Below are positions 16,101-24,406 of a stretch of DNA of 45,572 bases, piece after piece (position 1 is the stretch's first letter; each line of letters begins with the position of its first letter). Origin of the DNA: UBA6168 sp964643005 (GTDB lineage Bacteria; Bacteroidota; Bacteroidia; Chitinophagales; Saprospiraceae); NCBI GenBank assembly GCA_964643005.1, contig CAZXQI010000014.1, forward strand, positions 1-45,572, written 5' to 3'. Both the position numbers and the translations under genes were made by a program. The notes under the pieces were generated by a model. It was not told the DNA's origin. It did not search any database and saw only the letters and a list, made by a program, of their open reading frames with translations.

Positions 16101-16923
16101 AGAGAATTTCCCGGATGTATTTCATCCGGTGGTTGACCCTGGCACCTACACAATAGTCGTGACAGATGTAAGCTCCGGCTGCACGTATAGCGAGGAAATC
16201 ACCGTTGCTGCGCCGCCTCAGTTGGAAGCTTCGGTAGAGGTGGTGACAGGCTGTTATGGAAGCCCTGATTTCAACCTTAGCATATCAGGCGGAACCCCGC
16301 CGTATTCCTACGCCCTTTCTCCCCAACCTCCATTTCCCTCCGGTACCTCAGTAGATATTTCTGTTGCCGACGCTCTCGGATGTACATTTGAAATCGAACA
16401 AGTTTTGGTAGAATTTCCCTCCGTCCTGACCATAGCGATTGCCGCAGAAGATGAAACGGTTGCCGGCGCCAATGACGGTATCGCTACCGTCCAGGTCTCC
16501 GGCGGCGCGCCGCCCTACCAATATCTATGGAGCAATGGACAGGACGGCAACCCAGCCGCCAACCTCGCCCCTGGCGACTACACCGTTACCGTCACGGATG
16601 CCAATGGATGCACGGAGATAGGCAGCGTCGCCGTCTTAGCAGGACCATCCGCAACGGCAGAAATACCAGGGCTTCGGAGTATCGTTCTGGCGCCTAATCC
16701 CACCGGCGGTTTGTTTGATTTAAAATTGTCTTTGGAAAATACCCAAGCCGTGGAAGCGCAACTGACGGACGTCTCAGGCAGAATTTTGCAAAAAATTAAA
16801 GCAGAGAATATACATGAATCGACTTGGCAGTTTGATTTGAGCGGCCATCCATCCGGCATTTATTTTTGTAAAATAAAAATAAACGGGCGGACGCTGGTCA
16901 GGAAAGTAGTGAAAATGGAGTAG
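13102..16923 (+). CDS. Gingipain-like (C25-like) multidomain secreted protein with type A T9SS tail
   Basis: 1273 residues. Signal peptide 1-22 (ends LFSQ). Residues ~25-115 are Fn3-like. Residues ~120-470 resemble the caspase-like fold of peptidase family C25: LIFVE strand, VKAVFLLGEIPVPYSG, ADTYYGD, LAVGRVDFSNL, a His in GSYHGD (His392), GGIVSISWAGRPHWFYQHLATGETLG, and LLGDPTLR. Then come an Fn3 domain (~480-570), about five Ig/PKD-like repeats with WSGPNGF-S-LQNP cores (~575-1080), an SprB-type repeat (YQYLWSNGQDG-VTVTDANGC, ~1100-1190) and a Por-type sorting tail (~1195-1273, LAPNPTGGLFDLKLS to VRKVVKME). Where gingipains have the catalytic Cys, this sequence reads SWAGR with no Cys, so peptidase activity is doubtful. 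The ATG at 13102 is chosen because the signal peptide starts there. Confidence 0.85.
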   Translation: MRLPNFYLPLLFILLPFFLFSQTPKDKVVPFRATIQYDPPQVKLDWESPTATSDIQLFRREKGATVWYSLVSAAGTPLLTFTDTLVELGKTYEYGIQRYPNTGYTWLAYAYLSVALEDTVPDSRGTILIFVETALQQPLSTDLSTLETDLVGDGWKVIWHPVQPEDDVASVKSQIVADYNASPDEVKAVFLLGEIPVPYSGNTNWDGHEDHQGAWPADTYYGDVDFEWLDESVNNTTPAREANVNVPGDGKFDHSITPSRTELAVGRVDFSNLSETTFGASRVELYRRYLSKNHLWRTGQYLAKKRAIVDDNFGYFQGEAFAANGYRNGNAIVGESNVADGKFIQETESDTFLLAYGCGPGGYTVAQGVAKSNQFAERKVNAVFTMIFGSYHGDWDYELDPLLPAALASRGGIVSISWAGRPHWFYQHLATGETLGFCTLETQNACENPGYFTSVGECGTHASLLGDPTLRAQVVTPASDLAAFPSCNSLELVWDASPQTDLLGYHVYRSIGFNGDYVRLTSEPVNNISFVDTAPPDGYLSYQVRAVALEETPGGRFYNTSTGVFTSYDFKAIPPLNIEIAGENISCANPEVQLTSSSNAEAPLRVWVGPDGFEAYSEQVAVSVPGEYTLFVTDLATGCTASESFIVESYDEPPADVSAELVSINCSDQTAQLAGQSSSPGVLYAWSGPNGFTSNLQNPTVTEMGFYALTATDSVSGCVAMAEYSLTANLSAPTALATGGTLTCSATSVQLQGAADVEEATYQWTGPGNFSSNEQNPEVSLPGFYTLIVTDTTNSCTGALTIEVMLSGDLPVAAPQDAVITCAQPVLNLTANPDQSGYDFQWTGPDNFSSNEENPLVEAAGIYNLTVVNQQTGCSASFSAQVIADTVAPVIPPVEFHLNCLTPSITLECPILAPEILCSWSDAEGNPIPTGAAISQAGAYILTLANMTNGCSSASEVFISADFEIPELSLSGELSLDCADQTTVLTVESATPDVEVSWVGENFPDVFHPVVDPGTYTIVVTDVSSGCTYSEEITVAAPPQLEASVEVVTGCYGSPDFNLSISGGTPPYSYALSPQPPFPSGTSVDISVADALGCTFEIEQVLVEFPSVLTIAIAAEDETVAGANDGIATVQVSGGAPPYQYLWSNGQDGNPAANLAPGDYTVTVTDANGCTEIGSVAVLAGPSATAEIPGLRSIVLAPNPTGGLFDLKLSLENTQAVEAQLTDVSGRILQKIKAENIHESTWQFDLSGHPSGIYFCKIKINGRTLVRKVVKME

Positions 16924-17220
16924 GGGAGAGCCCCGGCCTGGATAATGCGTCACCCGGATAGCGATGATAAAAGAAGGATAAAATCTGTCCGAATTCACTT
17001 CGGCTCTGATGGTTTTTTATGGAAAGAACCCAAAAGCCTAATATCGTTTCATCTTCTGCCGTCAATCCATCCCGGAGCTATTCCTGCGTTTATTCTAACT
17101 TTGAAAATAGATTAAGCCAGGCGATTTAAGATAATAGAACATGCCCGATAATGCATAGGGCGGGAATAAATCAAAAACTCAATACGGTCCATGTTCTAAA
17201 AGGTAAAAGAGGGATTGGCG

Positions 17221-18075
17221 CTATTTCCAGGCTATTACCTTTTGCCGCTGTGCGCCCAATCCTTCGATGCCCAATTCTATGACGTCGCCGGAGCGAAGGT
17301 AACGGGGAGGTTTGAATCCCATCCCCACGCCCTGAGGAGTTCCGGTAGAAATGATGTCTCCCGGCAGCAAAGTCATAAATCTGCTGATGTAACTGACTAA
17401 GGCGGGTATCTTGAAAACCAGGTCGTTGGTATTGCTGTCCTGCACGGTTTCGCCGTTGACTTTCAACCAGAGCCGGAGTTGATGAGGATCGGGAATCTCA
17501 TCCTTGTCGGCGAAGAAGGGGCCTAAGGGAGCGAAAGTATCGGCGCTCTTTCCCTTTACCCACTGGCCGCTGCGCTCTAACTGAAATTCGCGTTCACTGA
17601 CGTCGTTGTGCAATATATAGCCCGCCACATAATCCATCGCCTTTTCTTCGCTCAGGTAGGCGGCTCGTTGGCCGATGACGACGGCCAATTCTACTTCCCA
17701 GTCTGTTTTGACCGAGTCCTTGGGAATGACGACCGAATCATTCGGCCCGCAGATGGCCGTCGTGGATTTGAAAAAGAGGACAGGTTCTTTTGGCAGTTCC
17801 ATACCGCTCTCTTTGGCGTGACCTGCGTAATTGAGACCTATGCAAATCAACTTGGAAGGCCTGCCGAGCGGCGCGCCCAATCGCACCCGGCTGCCGACCT
17901 CAGGGCAGGAAGCGGCGTTTTCCTTTAACCAGGCCGCCAGGCGCTTCAGCCCGTTTTTTTCAAAAAATGCTTCGTCGTAATCCTCGCCAAAAGCGCTGAC
18001 GTCCAATCGTTTACCTTCTTTCGCCAAGATGCCCGGCTTCTCCTGGCCAGCTTTTCCAAAGCGGATGAGTTTCAT
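17221..18075 (-). CDS. Fumarylacetoacetate hydrolase (FAH) family protein
   Basis: 284 residues from MKLIRFG; a start four codons upstream is possible. Family members cleave or isomerise C-C bonds in 2-oxo acids or acylpyruvates using a divalent metal in the cytoplasm. The C-terminal ~210 residues carry the family pattern: LICIGLNYAGHAKESG, EPVLFFKSTTAICGPND, the metal-site segment TDWEVELAVVIG, GYILHNDVSERE, and PGDIISTGTPQGVGMG near the end. The ~70-residue N-terminal domain is the short type found in ureidoglycolate-lyase-like and 2-hydroxyhepta-2,4-diene-1,7-dioate isomerase-like members. Substrate cannot be assigned. It lies about 100 bases downstream of valS on the same strand, with no pathway neighbours. 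Confidence 0.88.
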   Translation of the reverse strand: MKLIRFGKAGQEKPGILAKEGKRLDVSAFGEDYDEAFFEKNGLKRLAAWLKENAASCPEVGSRVRLGAPLGRPSKLICIGLNYAGHAKESGMELPKEPVLFFKSTTAICGPNDSVVIPKDSVKTDWEVELAVVIGQRAAYLSEEKAMDYVAGYILHNDVSEREFQLERSGQWVKGKSADTFAPLGPFFADKDEIPDPHQLRLWLKVNGETVQDSNTNDLVFKIPALVSYISRFMTLLPGDIISTGTPQGVGMGFKPPRYLRSGDVIELGIEGLGAQRQKVIAWK

Positions 18076-18181
18076 GTTTGAGTGCATTTACTTTTTGTAA
18101 AAGATTGGCAGCGATTTGGTTTGGCGCTATTTTTCAGTCGGGAGGTTCCAGCAGATTTTTCAAAAAAAATACCACAGAGCA

Positions 18182-20914
18182 TCAAATCTTCCCCAGTTCC
18201 TCTTCTAACAGGTGAATTTTCTGTTGGGCATCGGCGAGTTTTTTCCGCTCCGTATCCACTACGGCGGGAGGGGCGTTGTTGACAAAGCGCTCGTTGCCCA
18301 ATTTTTTCTCGACGCTGGCTTTGAAGCCCCGGAAGTATTCTAAGTCTTTGAGAATGCGTTCCCGCTCCGCCTCGGCGTCGATTTCTATTTCCAATTCGAG
18401 GTAGTATTTCTCCGTGCCTGAGAGGAAAGAAATGGTATTGCCCGGATCCTCTTCGACGAAGGACAGTTCGGACAGATTGGCTATTTTCTGAACCATCCCG
18501 CCGAGGCCTTCGAGCGCATACAGCGATTGGGCGCTCTCAGTGGCTTCCACGAACAGGCGCAGCGATTCTTTGGGTGAAATGCCCTTGTTGTTGCGGGCGT
18601 CCCGAACTTTGGAAATGGCGTCTTTCGCCCTCTCAAACCGGCGGATGAACGCCTCGTCGAAACTCCCCGCCTGAGGATAAGGCTGCACCATGCAATCTTC
18701 GCCGGAACGGCGCTCCCGCAATTGATGCCATATTTCCTCCGTGACAAATGGCAGGTAAGGATGAAGCACAACCATCATTTTTTCAAAAAGGGAAATCGTG
18801 GCCTCGTAAGTTGGGCGGTCTAATTTTTCGCTATGCGCCGGTTTGATGATTTCCAAAAACCAGCTACAGAAGTCGTCCCAGATGAACTGGTACCAACTCA
18901 TCAGCACATCCGCTAAGCGATAATTATCAAAATTGGAGGCTGTAGCTTCTGTGGTTTGACTCAGCTTTTCTTCTAACCAGCGAAGGGCGAGGCTGTTGAT
19001 AAGACCCGGCTCTCTGTCCTCCAATTCCCAGCCTTTGACGAGGCGCAGGGCGTTCCACATTTTGTTGCAGAAATTGCGCCCCTGTTCACAGAGCTTACTT
19101 TCGTTCAGCACCTGACCGGTAACGGGATCAATGGGGGCGTCAAAGATGATGTCGCTGCCCGCAGAAGTGGAAGACAGCAGGCCAAATCGCACGCCGTCGG
19201 CGCCGTAGCGTTCAATTAGCGCCAGCGCATCGGGCGAGTTGCCAAACTGCTTGGACATCTTGCGGCGCTTGTTGTCCCGAACCATTCCGGTGAAATAAAC
19301 ATCGTAAAATGGCTGCCGGCCTCGCAGTTCTTTGCCGAGTAGTTCTTCCGACCATTCGTAGCCCGACATAATCATGCGCGCCACCCAGAAGAAGATGATA
19401 TCCCAACCGGTAACCAATACATTGGTGGGGTAGTAGTATTTTAATTCCTCTTGGTTTTCAAAGCCATCAAATACAGAAATGGGCCACAGCCAGGAGGAGA
19501 ACCAGGTATCCACTACGTCCTGATCCTGTTCTAAATCGCTGAGGCTGAGATTTGGGAGACCCGTTTTAATTCTGGCCTGTTCTAATGCTTCTTCAGCGGT
19601 CTCTGCGACAAAGCTCAACTCCTCGCCATCAGGCCCGGCGTAGTCGCCGGGGCTTTTGAGGTACCAGGCCGGTATGCGCTGGCCCCACCATAACTGACGG
19701 CTGATGCACCAGTCGCGGATGTTGTCGGGGTTCAGCCATTGATAGTACATGTTCCAGATGCTTTCCGGATAGAATTTGACCTCTCCGCTTTTCACAGCTT
19801 CTAAGGCGGTGGCGGCAAAGTCTTTCATATCGAGGAACCACTGCTTAGTCAGCCTCGGCTCCACCACGACGTCCGTGCGCTCGGAGTGGCCGATGCTGGT
19901 GCGGTAGTCCTCTAATTGAACGAGGCAACCGCTTTCTTCGAGCAGTTTTTTGATCTTTTTGCGGGCGACGAAGCGGTCTTCTCCCACTAAGATTTGAGCC
20001 TGCTCGTTGAGCCTGCCGTCTTCTGTCAGGATATCCACCACGGGAAGTTGGTGGCGCAGGCCGATTTCGTAGTCATTCTGGTCGTGGGCGGGAGTGATCT
20101 TTAAAGCACCAGAGCCAAATTCCCGATCGACATAGCCGTCGGCGATGATGGGAATGGCCTTGTTGATCAATGGAATGAGTACCCGTTTCCCAATGAGGTG
20201 TTTATATTTTTCTTCCTCCGGGTGGACGGCGACGGCCACGTCGGCCATGATGGTTTCCGGTCGCTGGGTGGCGATGACGATGCCTTCATCGGCATTATCC
20301 TCAAAGCGGTAAAGCAGGTGAAACAGTTGGGAGTTTTCCTCTTTGTAAATTACTTCCTCGTTAGAGAGCACCGTTTTGGCCTGTGGATCCCAGTTGGTCA
20401 TGCGAAGCCCCCGGTAGAGTTTTCCTTTTTTATACAAATCCACAAAGACGTGAACGACGGCTCTGGTCAGGCTCGGCTCCATGGTAAAGCGGGTGCGTTG
20501 CCAGTCGCAGGAGCAGCCGATTTTGCGGAGTTGCTTCAGGATGATGCCGCCGTATTCCTCCTTCCATTCCCAGGCGTATTTTAAAAACTCTTCTCTGGAC
20601 AGGCCGGCCTTTTTGATTCCTCGCTGTCGCAGCATGTTGACGACTTTGGCTTCAGTAGCAATGGAGGCGTGGTCGGTGCCCGGAACCCAACAGGCATTTT
20701 TCCCCATCAGTCTGGCTCGGCGGATGAGGATATCCTGAATGGTATTGTTGAGCATGTGACCCATGTGCAGCATACCGGTGACGTTGGGCGGCGGGATGAC
20801 GATGGTATAAGGCTCCCTGTCGTCGGGTTCGGAATGGAAGTAGTTCTCTTTTTCCCAATGCTCGTACCATCGGGCTTCGGTTTCTTTTGGATTATATCTG
20901 GATGATAAAGACAT
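18182..20914 (-). CDS. valS: Valyl-tRNA synthetase
   Basis: 910 residues, normal for the family; charges tRNA-Val in the cytoplasm. The class I signature is seen as PPPNVTGMLHMGHML (HMGH at residues 50-53) and the second signature as KMSKQFGN near residue 555. Between them lies the editing domain (TQRPETIMADVAVAVHPEEEKY, LKITPAHDQNDYEIGL). The anticodon-binding domain and a C-terminal coiled-coil arm (~845-910, rich in Glu/Lys/Leu, ending LEEELGKI) are complete. No T-box or other leader element was recognised upstream. Confidence 0.97.
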   Translation of the reverse strand: MSLSSRYNPKETEARWYEHWEKENYFHSEPDDREPYTIVIPPPNVTGMLHMGHMLNNTIQDILIRRARLMGKNACWVPGTDHASIATEAKVVNMLRQRGIKKAGLSREEFLKYAWEWKEEYGGIILKQLRKIGCSCDWQRTRFTMEPSLTRAVVHVFVDLYKKGKLYRGLRMTNWDPQAKTVLSNEEVIYKEENSQLFHLLYRFEDNADEGIVIATQRPETIMADVAVAVHPEEEKYKHLIGKRVLIPLINKAIPIIADGYVDREFGSGALKITPAHDQNDYEIGLRHQLPVVDILTEDGRLNEQAQILVGEDRFVARKKIKKLLEESGCLVQLEDYRTSIGHSERTDVVVEPRLTKQWFLDMKDFAATALEAVKSGEVKFYPESIWNMYYQWLNPDNIRDWCISRQLWWGQRIPAWYLKSPGDYAGPDGEELSFVAETAEEALEQARIKTGLPNLSLSDLEQDQDVVDTWFSSWLWPISVFDGFENQEELKYYYPTNVLVTGWDIIFFWVARMIMSGYEWSEELLGKELRGRQPFYDVYFTGMVRDNKRRKMSKQFGNSPDALALIERYGADGVRFGLLSSTSAGSDIIFDAPIDPVTGQVLNESKLCEQGRNFCNKMWNALRLVKGWELEDREPGLINSLALRWLEEKLSQTTEATASNFDNYRLADVLMSWYQFIWDDFCSWFLEIIKPAHSEKLDRPTYEATISLFEKMMVVLHPYLPFVTEEIWHQLRERRSGEDCMVQPYPQAGSFDEAFIRRFERAKDAISKVRDARNNKGISPKESLRLFVEATESAQSLYALEGLGGMVQKIANLSELSFVEEDPGNTISFLSGTEKYYLELEIEIDAEAERERILKDLEYFRGFKASVEKKLGNERFVNNAPPAVVDTERKKLADAQQKIHLLEEELGKI

Positions 20915-21021
20915 GAATCAGTTTTGAAATAATTAATGGAAAACACGGCGCCATCCGGATTTCAAAGTATTTGATTTCCACGGGCCTATAATCGGTTGAG
21001 TAGAGCTGTATGCCGACTGAT

Positions 21022-21672
21022 TTAATACTTGACGTGCAATATCTCAGCATTGCCGACTTCCTTCACTGTAGCGATATACATATTGTCAAATTCATTGCTG
21101 GCAACGCTATAGCGACTTTCGCCTGAAACTTCGTTTAGCATGCTGGTCAGCGCAGTGGGAGAGCCGGTGACTAACACCCTTTTTCCTTTAAAATTGCCGA
21201 CGATGACGCCGAGCATAGCAGAGGCCAACTCTTCTTGGAAATAATTTAACTCGCTTTCATTGGCTCTGGAAACTTGCAGCGCAGTTTGCATGGCGCCGCT
21301 GTTTTTCTCGCAATAGATCTGAGCGATGCCCACCTGTCCAAGTACTTGCGCCAAATAACCGGCCATGGCCAGGCCGACCTCAGACAGAGCTGTCTTTCCT
21401 GCGACAGATTCGGCAGTCTGAACGAAAAAGATGACACAGGTTTCTTTGTCGTCTGTGGACGGCAAATCAAACTCTTTCCCGTTGTCGAGTTTGATTTTAT
21501 CGTTTTCAATGGAACTTATTTTTCCAATGGCTACCGAGCGGTTGGCATTCTCTTCCGCTACCTGGGTAACGGCTGTTTCTGTGGCTTGTCGTCGAACTTC
21601 CGGCTCGTTTTTGCAGGACGAAAGGCTGATTATCAGTGTAATAAGTAAGAAGGAAACAATTTGACTTTTCAT
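21022..21672 (-). CDS. Lipoprotein with degenerate histidine-phosphatase fold
   Basis: 216 residues. A lipoprotein signal peptide ends LSSC (Cys20), so it should be anchored in the envelope. Residues ~78-216 follow the layout of the histidine phosphatase (phosphoglycerate mutase/SixA-like) family: a first strand VIFFVQTAES where active members have a strand followed by RHAE; then LSEVGLAMAGYLAQVL; a YCEKNSGAMQTA segment where active members have a Ser-x-x-x-Arg-x-x-x-Thr-Ala pattern; VLVTGSPTAL where active members have VVGHSNT; and NEFDNMYIATV, a typical late strand. The Arg-His pair (now Gln85-Thr86), the second Arg (Gly126) and the second His (Ser171) are all replaced, so it is probably not a phosphatase. 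A binding or regulatory role is inference. A possible promoter at 21933-21926 would give a ~250-base leader. Confidence 0.7.
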   Translation of the reverse strand: MKSQIVSFLLITLIISLSSCKNEPEVRRQATETAVTQVAEENANRSVAIGKISSIENDKIKLDNGKEFDLPSTDDKETCVIFFVQTAESVAGKTALSEVGLAMAGYLAQVLGQVGIAQIYCEKNSGAMQTALQVSRANESELNYFQEELASAMLGVIVGNFKGKRVLVTGSPTALTSMLNEVSGESRYSVASNEFDNMYIATVKEVGNAEILHVKY

Positions 21673-21987
21673 TTTTTAAATTTTTTAAAAATAGAACGAA
21701 GAACGGCTTATCTGGTTACGGTTTTGTTTTGTTTAAAAAATCAGGGTTTTGTATTTCGGCGCAAGGCCAAACGCTGAACATTCAGACTTTTCCCGATGTA
21801 TTGGCTCTTTTGTTTTTTCAGCCTGTCTTCGATGGCGGCGATGCTTTGCTCAGCTACAGCCCCTTACTCCGACCTTTACCCAATTTGCAAGTTGTTCCGT
21901 ATTTATTTTTCAAAAAAATAAGGCGCAAAGATAAGGGAATGGAGTAATGAAGGAAGACCGAAAAGGAGTATAAAAAGGGAGGGAAAA
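21673..21987. other. Divergent intergenic stretch, 315 bases
   Basis: It lies between the minus-strand lipoprotein and the plus-strand sigma factor. Open frames of up to ~70 codons exist but show no family pattern. On the minus strand a TATCTTTG -7 box lies at 21933-21926. No sigma-gene promoter is recognised. Confidence 0.5.
21926..21933 (-). promoter_or_regulatory. Possible -7 box for the degenerate phosphatase lipoprotein
   Basis: TATCTTTG on the minus strand is an exact TAnnTTTG match, but no TTTG lies about 20 bases upstream. If used, it gives an unusually long (~250-base) 5' leader. Confidence 0.35.
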
Positions 21988-22617
21988 ATGGGAGGAGGAA
22001 GTACTATTTTAAACATTTACCGCCAAAACGACAAAATGCAGCATCTTTACCGGCATTGCAAACCGTCTGAAAATCTGCAACTGAGCGTGACTGAACAGGA
22101 ACTCATTGACGCCTGCAAAAGGAATGATCGCCGAGCGCAAAAACTGCTCTATGAACGGTATGCTCCACTGATGTTGGGAGTTTGTCGCCGCTATATCCGG
22201 AACCCGATAGAAGCGGAAGCTGCGATGGTGGAAGGCTTTTTCAAGGCGCTCACAAGGATAGACAGCTTTAGCGGAGAGGGTAGTTTTGAGGGCTGGATCA
22301 GGCGCATCATGGTCAATGAATCGCTGATGCAGTTGCGCAGAAACAACCCTTTCAGAGATTCAGTGGAGATCAATCCCAATCTCGACTACCAGGAAGATCC
22401 CACCGTATTGGACACACTGGCGGCAGACGAGATTCTCAACCTCCTCAATGAATTGCCCCCTGGTTATCGCACGGTGTTCAATCTATATGTTGTGGAGGGC
22501 TATAAGCACAGAGAGATTGCAGAGGAATTAGGTATTAGCATCAACACCTCTAAGTCGCAACTGATTTTGGCCAGGCAAAGAATGGAGGAGCTGGTGAAGA
22601 AGCGGCTGAGACGCTGA
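21988..22617 (+). CDS. ECF-type RNA polymerase sigma factor
   Basis: 209 residues from the first ATG; the ATG at 22036 (MQHLYRH) is an equally possible start. Region 2 is LLYERYAPLMLGVCRRYIRNPIEAEAAMVEGFFKALTRI followed by FSGEGSFEGWIRRIMVNESLMQLRR. Region 4 is LNELPPGYRTVFNLYVVEGYKHREIAEELGISINTSKSQL, with the usual helix-turn-helix. ECF sigma factors redirect RNA polymerase to a small regulon, often in response to envelope signals. Region 2.2 is unusual: the common acidic EDVLQE-like core is replaced by EAAMVEG. It is followed after 41 bases by a small membrane protein that could be its anti-sigma partner. Confidence 0.92.
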   Translation: MGGGSTILNIYRQNDKMQHLYRHCKPSENLQLSVTEQELIDACKRNDRRAQKLLYERYAPLMLGVCRRYIRNPIEAEAAMVEGFFKALTRIDSFSGEGSFEGWIRRIMVNESLMQLRRNNPFRDSVEINPNLDYQEDPTVLDTLAADEILNLLNELPPGYRTVFNLYVVEGYKHREIAEELGISINTSKSQLILARQRMEELVKKRLRR

Positions 22618-22658
22618 TTTTTTATTGAATTTGAAATTATTTAAAAAACGCTTATAAA

Positions 22659-23021
22659 ATGAAAACTGGAAAAGACATTTATACACTCTTTCGGGAGGGA
22701 AGTGAAAACCTGAAGGTTCAACCTTCCGCCCAGTCCTGGCAGAGATTAGAGCGCCGCCTTGATTCCGGAAACGACAAAACCGGCCGGCTGGTCTGGTTGA
22801 AAAGAATGGCTGCCGCAGCGGCTGTCGTTTTAGTGGTTGGCGGCCTGTTCCTGATGAGCGACTCCTTGCATCGGCAAAATTTGGCGCTGCAAATTGGACC
22901 GGTACCGCAGCGCTTAGAACTGCTCCAAAATACGGAAGGCTGTCAGCCCTATTGCCTCGTCTTAGAGGCCAGAGAGGAATTATTGCTGAATTATGCCTAT
23001 TCTGTTGAGAAGCTGAACTGA
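22659..23021 (+). CDS. Single-pass membrane protein, probable anti-sigma partner
   Basis: 120 residues. Residues 1-48 are soluble (DIYTLFREGSENL, PSAQSWQRLERRLDSG), about 49-68 form one transmembrane helix (MAAAAAVVLVVGGLFLM), and about 52 residues lie on the far side with two Cys (GCQPYC). The PSAQSWQRLERRLD element followed by one helix is common in proteins encoded directly after ECF sigma genes in Bacteroidota. That position and topology suggest an anti-sigma factor, but there is no zinc-binding HxxxCxxC motif and no experimental family is named. It is probably co-transcribed with the sigma gene 41 bases upstream. Confidence 0.65.
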   Translation: MKTGKDIYTLFREGSENLKVQPSAQSWQRLERRLDSGNDKTGRLVWLKRMAAAAAVVLVVGGLFLMSDSLHRQNLALQIGPVPQRLELLQNTEGCQPYCLVLEAREELLLNYAYSVEKLN

Positions 23022-23154
23022 AAGGCATGGGAGGGCAGGGATTCGATGCAACGCCCTCTAAACTTAGTAAGCTTAGGCTTGCCTCAGCCATAATTTTTTA
23101 CTTTGGTTGGCGATAGAGGATAGAAGATTTTAAATGTTAGATTTTTTAAAAAAA

Positions 23155-23186
23155 GTACCGCGAGGAGGATGCTGCGGTACTTTTTT
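23155..23186 (+). terminator. Intrinsic terminator of the sigma/membrane-protein operon
   Basis: GTACCGC (23155-23161) pairs with GCGGTAC (23174-23180), extended by an A-run before and T6 after. This is a classical intrinsic terminator about 130 bases after the stop of the small membrane protein. The rest of 23022-23323 (302 bases) holds no credible gene. Confidence 0.85.
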
Positions 23187-23323
23187 CTGTTAAAAGAGCT
23201 TTGATTTTCAACGGAGGAGTATGGGCGGTTTTTTTCAAAAAGAAAATTCATTGATATATTAGCGGCAGGCAGGAGAGATTTTAAATCCCAAAAAGATTCC
23301 CCAAAAAGACATTCAGGTAAATT

Positions 23324-24379
23324 ATGGATTACGAAAAATACATGCGGCGGTGTTTTGACTTGGCGAGGCTGGGCGCCGGCAGCGTTTCACCCAATCCGAT
23401 GGTGGGAGCGGTGTTGGTTCATGAGGATAGGATTATTGGAGAAGGCTGGCACCAAAAGTACGGCGAAGCGCACGCAGAAGTAAACGCTCTTCAAAGCGTA
23501 CATCCACAGGACAGGCATCTGATTGATAAGGCCGCATTGTTTGTTTCGCTGGAACCCTGTTGCATTCATGGAAACACACCGCCCTGCACGAATTTGATTT
23601 TGAACCATGGCATTCCCAAAGTGGTGGTTTCCTGCCTGGATTTGTCGCCCGCAGTAAGAGGACGAGGGGTTGAGATTCTTCGAAATGGCGGAGTAGAGGT
23701 GGCGACCGGCGTTTTGCAGGAAGAAGGAGAGGAGCTGAGCGCAGTGAGAAATACTTTTGTCACTGCGAACCGTCCGTATATCGTCCTCAAATTTGCGCGC
23801 TCGAAAGATGGATTCATGGGGATTCCTGGCAAGCAGGTCTGGTTGACCAATGCGAACACTCAGCGACTCGTACACAAATGGCGCTCGGAAATTGACGCCA
23901 TTCTCGTCGGAACCCGCACGGCGCTGACAGACAATCCTCAACTAAACAACCGCCTCTGGCCTGGCAAGTCTCCGCTACGGATTGCTTTTGACAGGCGGTT
24001 GCAAATTCCTAAACACCATTTTTTATTAGATAGAACCGAGCGAACCTGGATAGTGACGGAAGAGGAAGAGGAGAGAGGCGAACCCAATCTGACTTACGTA
24101 AAGCTGGATTTTGATGAAATGCTGCTGCCCAATTTGTTGGCTCGATTATTTGAAAATAAAATCAGCTCCCTGATGGTGGAAGGCGGAGCCGAGACGCTCG
24201 CTCATTTTTTGGAAGGCGGTTATTGGGATGAAGCCCGAATATTTACCGGGAGCCAGGCCTTAGGCGGGGGAATTGCGGCGCCCGTCCCCGGCGGCATTTT
24301 AAAAGAAGAATTACACATAGCTTCCGATACCCTGACAATCCTACGGAATCCCCTGCCAACGCCGTTAAACTTTGCTTAA
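23324..24379 (+). CDS. ribD: Bifunctional riboflavin biosynthesis deaminase/reductase RibD
   Basis: 351 residues, normal for the fused enzyme, which deaminates the pyrimidine released after GTP cyclohydrolase II and then reduces its ribose side chain with NADPH. The N-terminal deaminase has the zinc site HAE (His50, Glu52) and PCCIHGNTPPC (Cys79 and Cys88 as ligands). The C-terminal reductase (~150-351) has RPYIVLKFARSKDGFMG, DAILVGTRTALTDNPQLNNRL and MVEGGAETLAHFL. It stands alone here with no other rib genes nearby. The start is the first ATG and aligns with the usual N-terminus (DYEKYMRRCFDLARLG). Confidence 0.97.
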   Translation: MDYEKYMRRCFDLARLGAGSVSPNPMVGAVLVHEDRIIGEGWHQKYGEAHAEVNALQSVHPQDRHLIDKAALFVSLEPCCIHGNTPPCTNLILNHGIPKVVVSCLDLSPAVRGRGVEILRNGGVEVATGVLQEEGEELSAVRNTFVTANRPYIVLKFARSKDGFMGIPGKQVWLTNANTQRLVHKWRSEIDAILVGTRTALTDNPQLNNRLWPGKSPLRIAFDRRLQIPKHHFLLDRTERTWIVTEEEEERGEPNLTYVKLDFDEMLLPNLLARLFENKISSLMVEGGAETLAHFLEGGYWDEARIFTGSQALGGGIAAPVPGGILKEELHIASDTLTILRNPLPTPLNFA

Positions 24380-24406
24380 AGTAGGGTATTGTTGTCACAA
24401 CTCCCT

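Noticed and set aside
21729..21947. Plus-strand 72-codon frame upstream of the sigma gene
   Set aside because: It has no signal, motif or promoter, and the opposite strand carries a better promoter-like site; composition looks noncoding.
22528..23091. Minus-strand open frame of 187 codons
   Set aside because: It covers the end of the sigma gene and the small membrane protein gene on the other strand, and its translation is of low complexity without domain signs.
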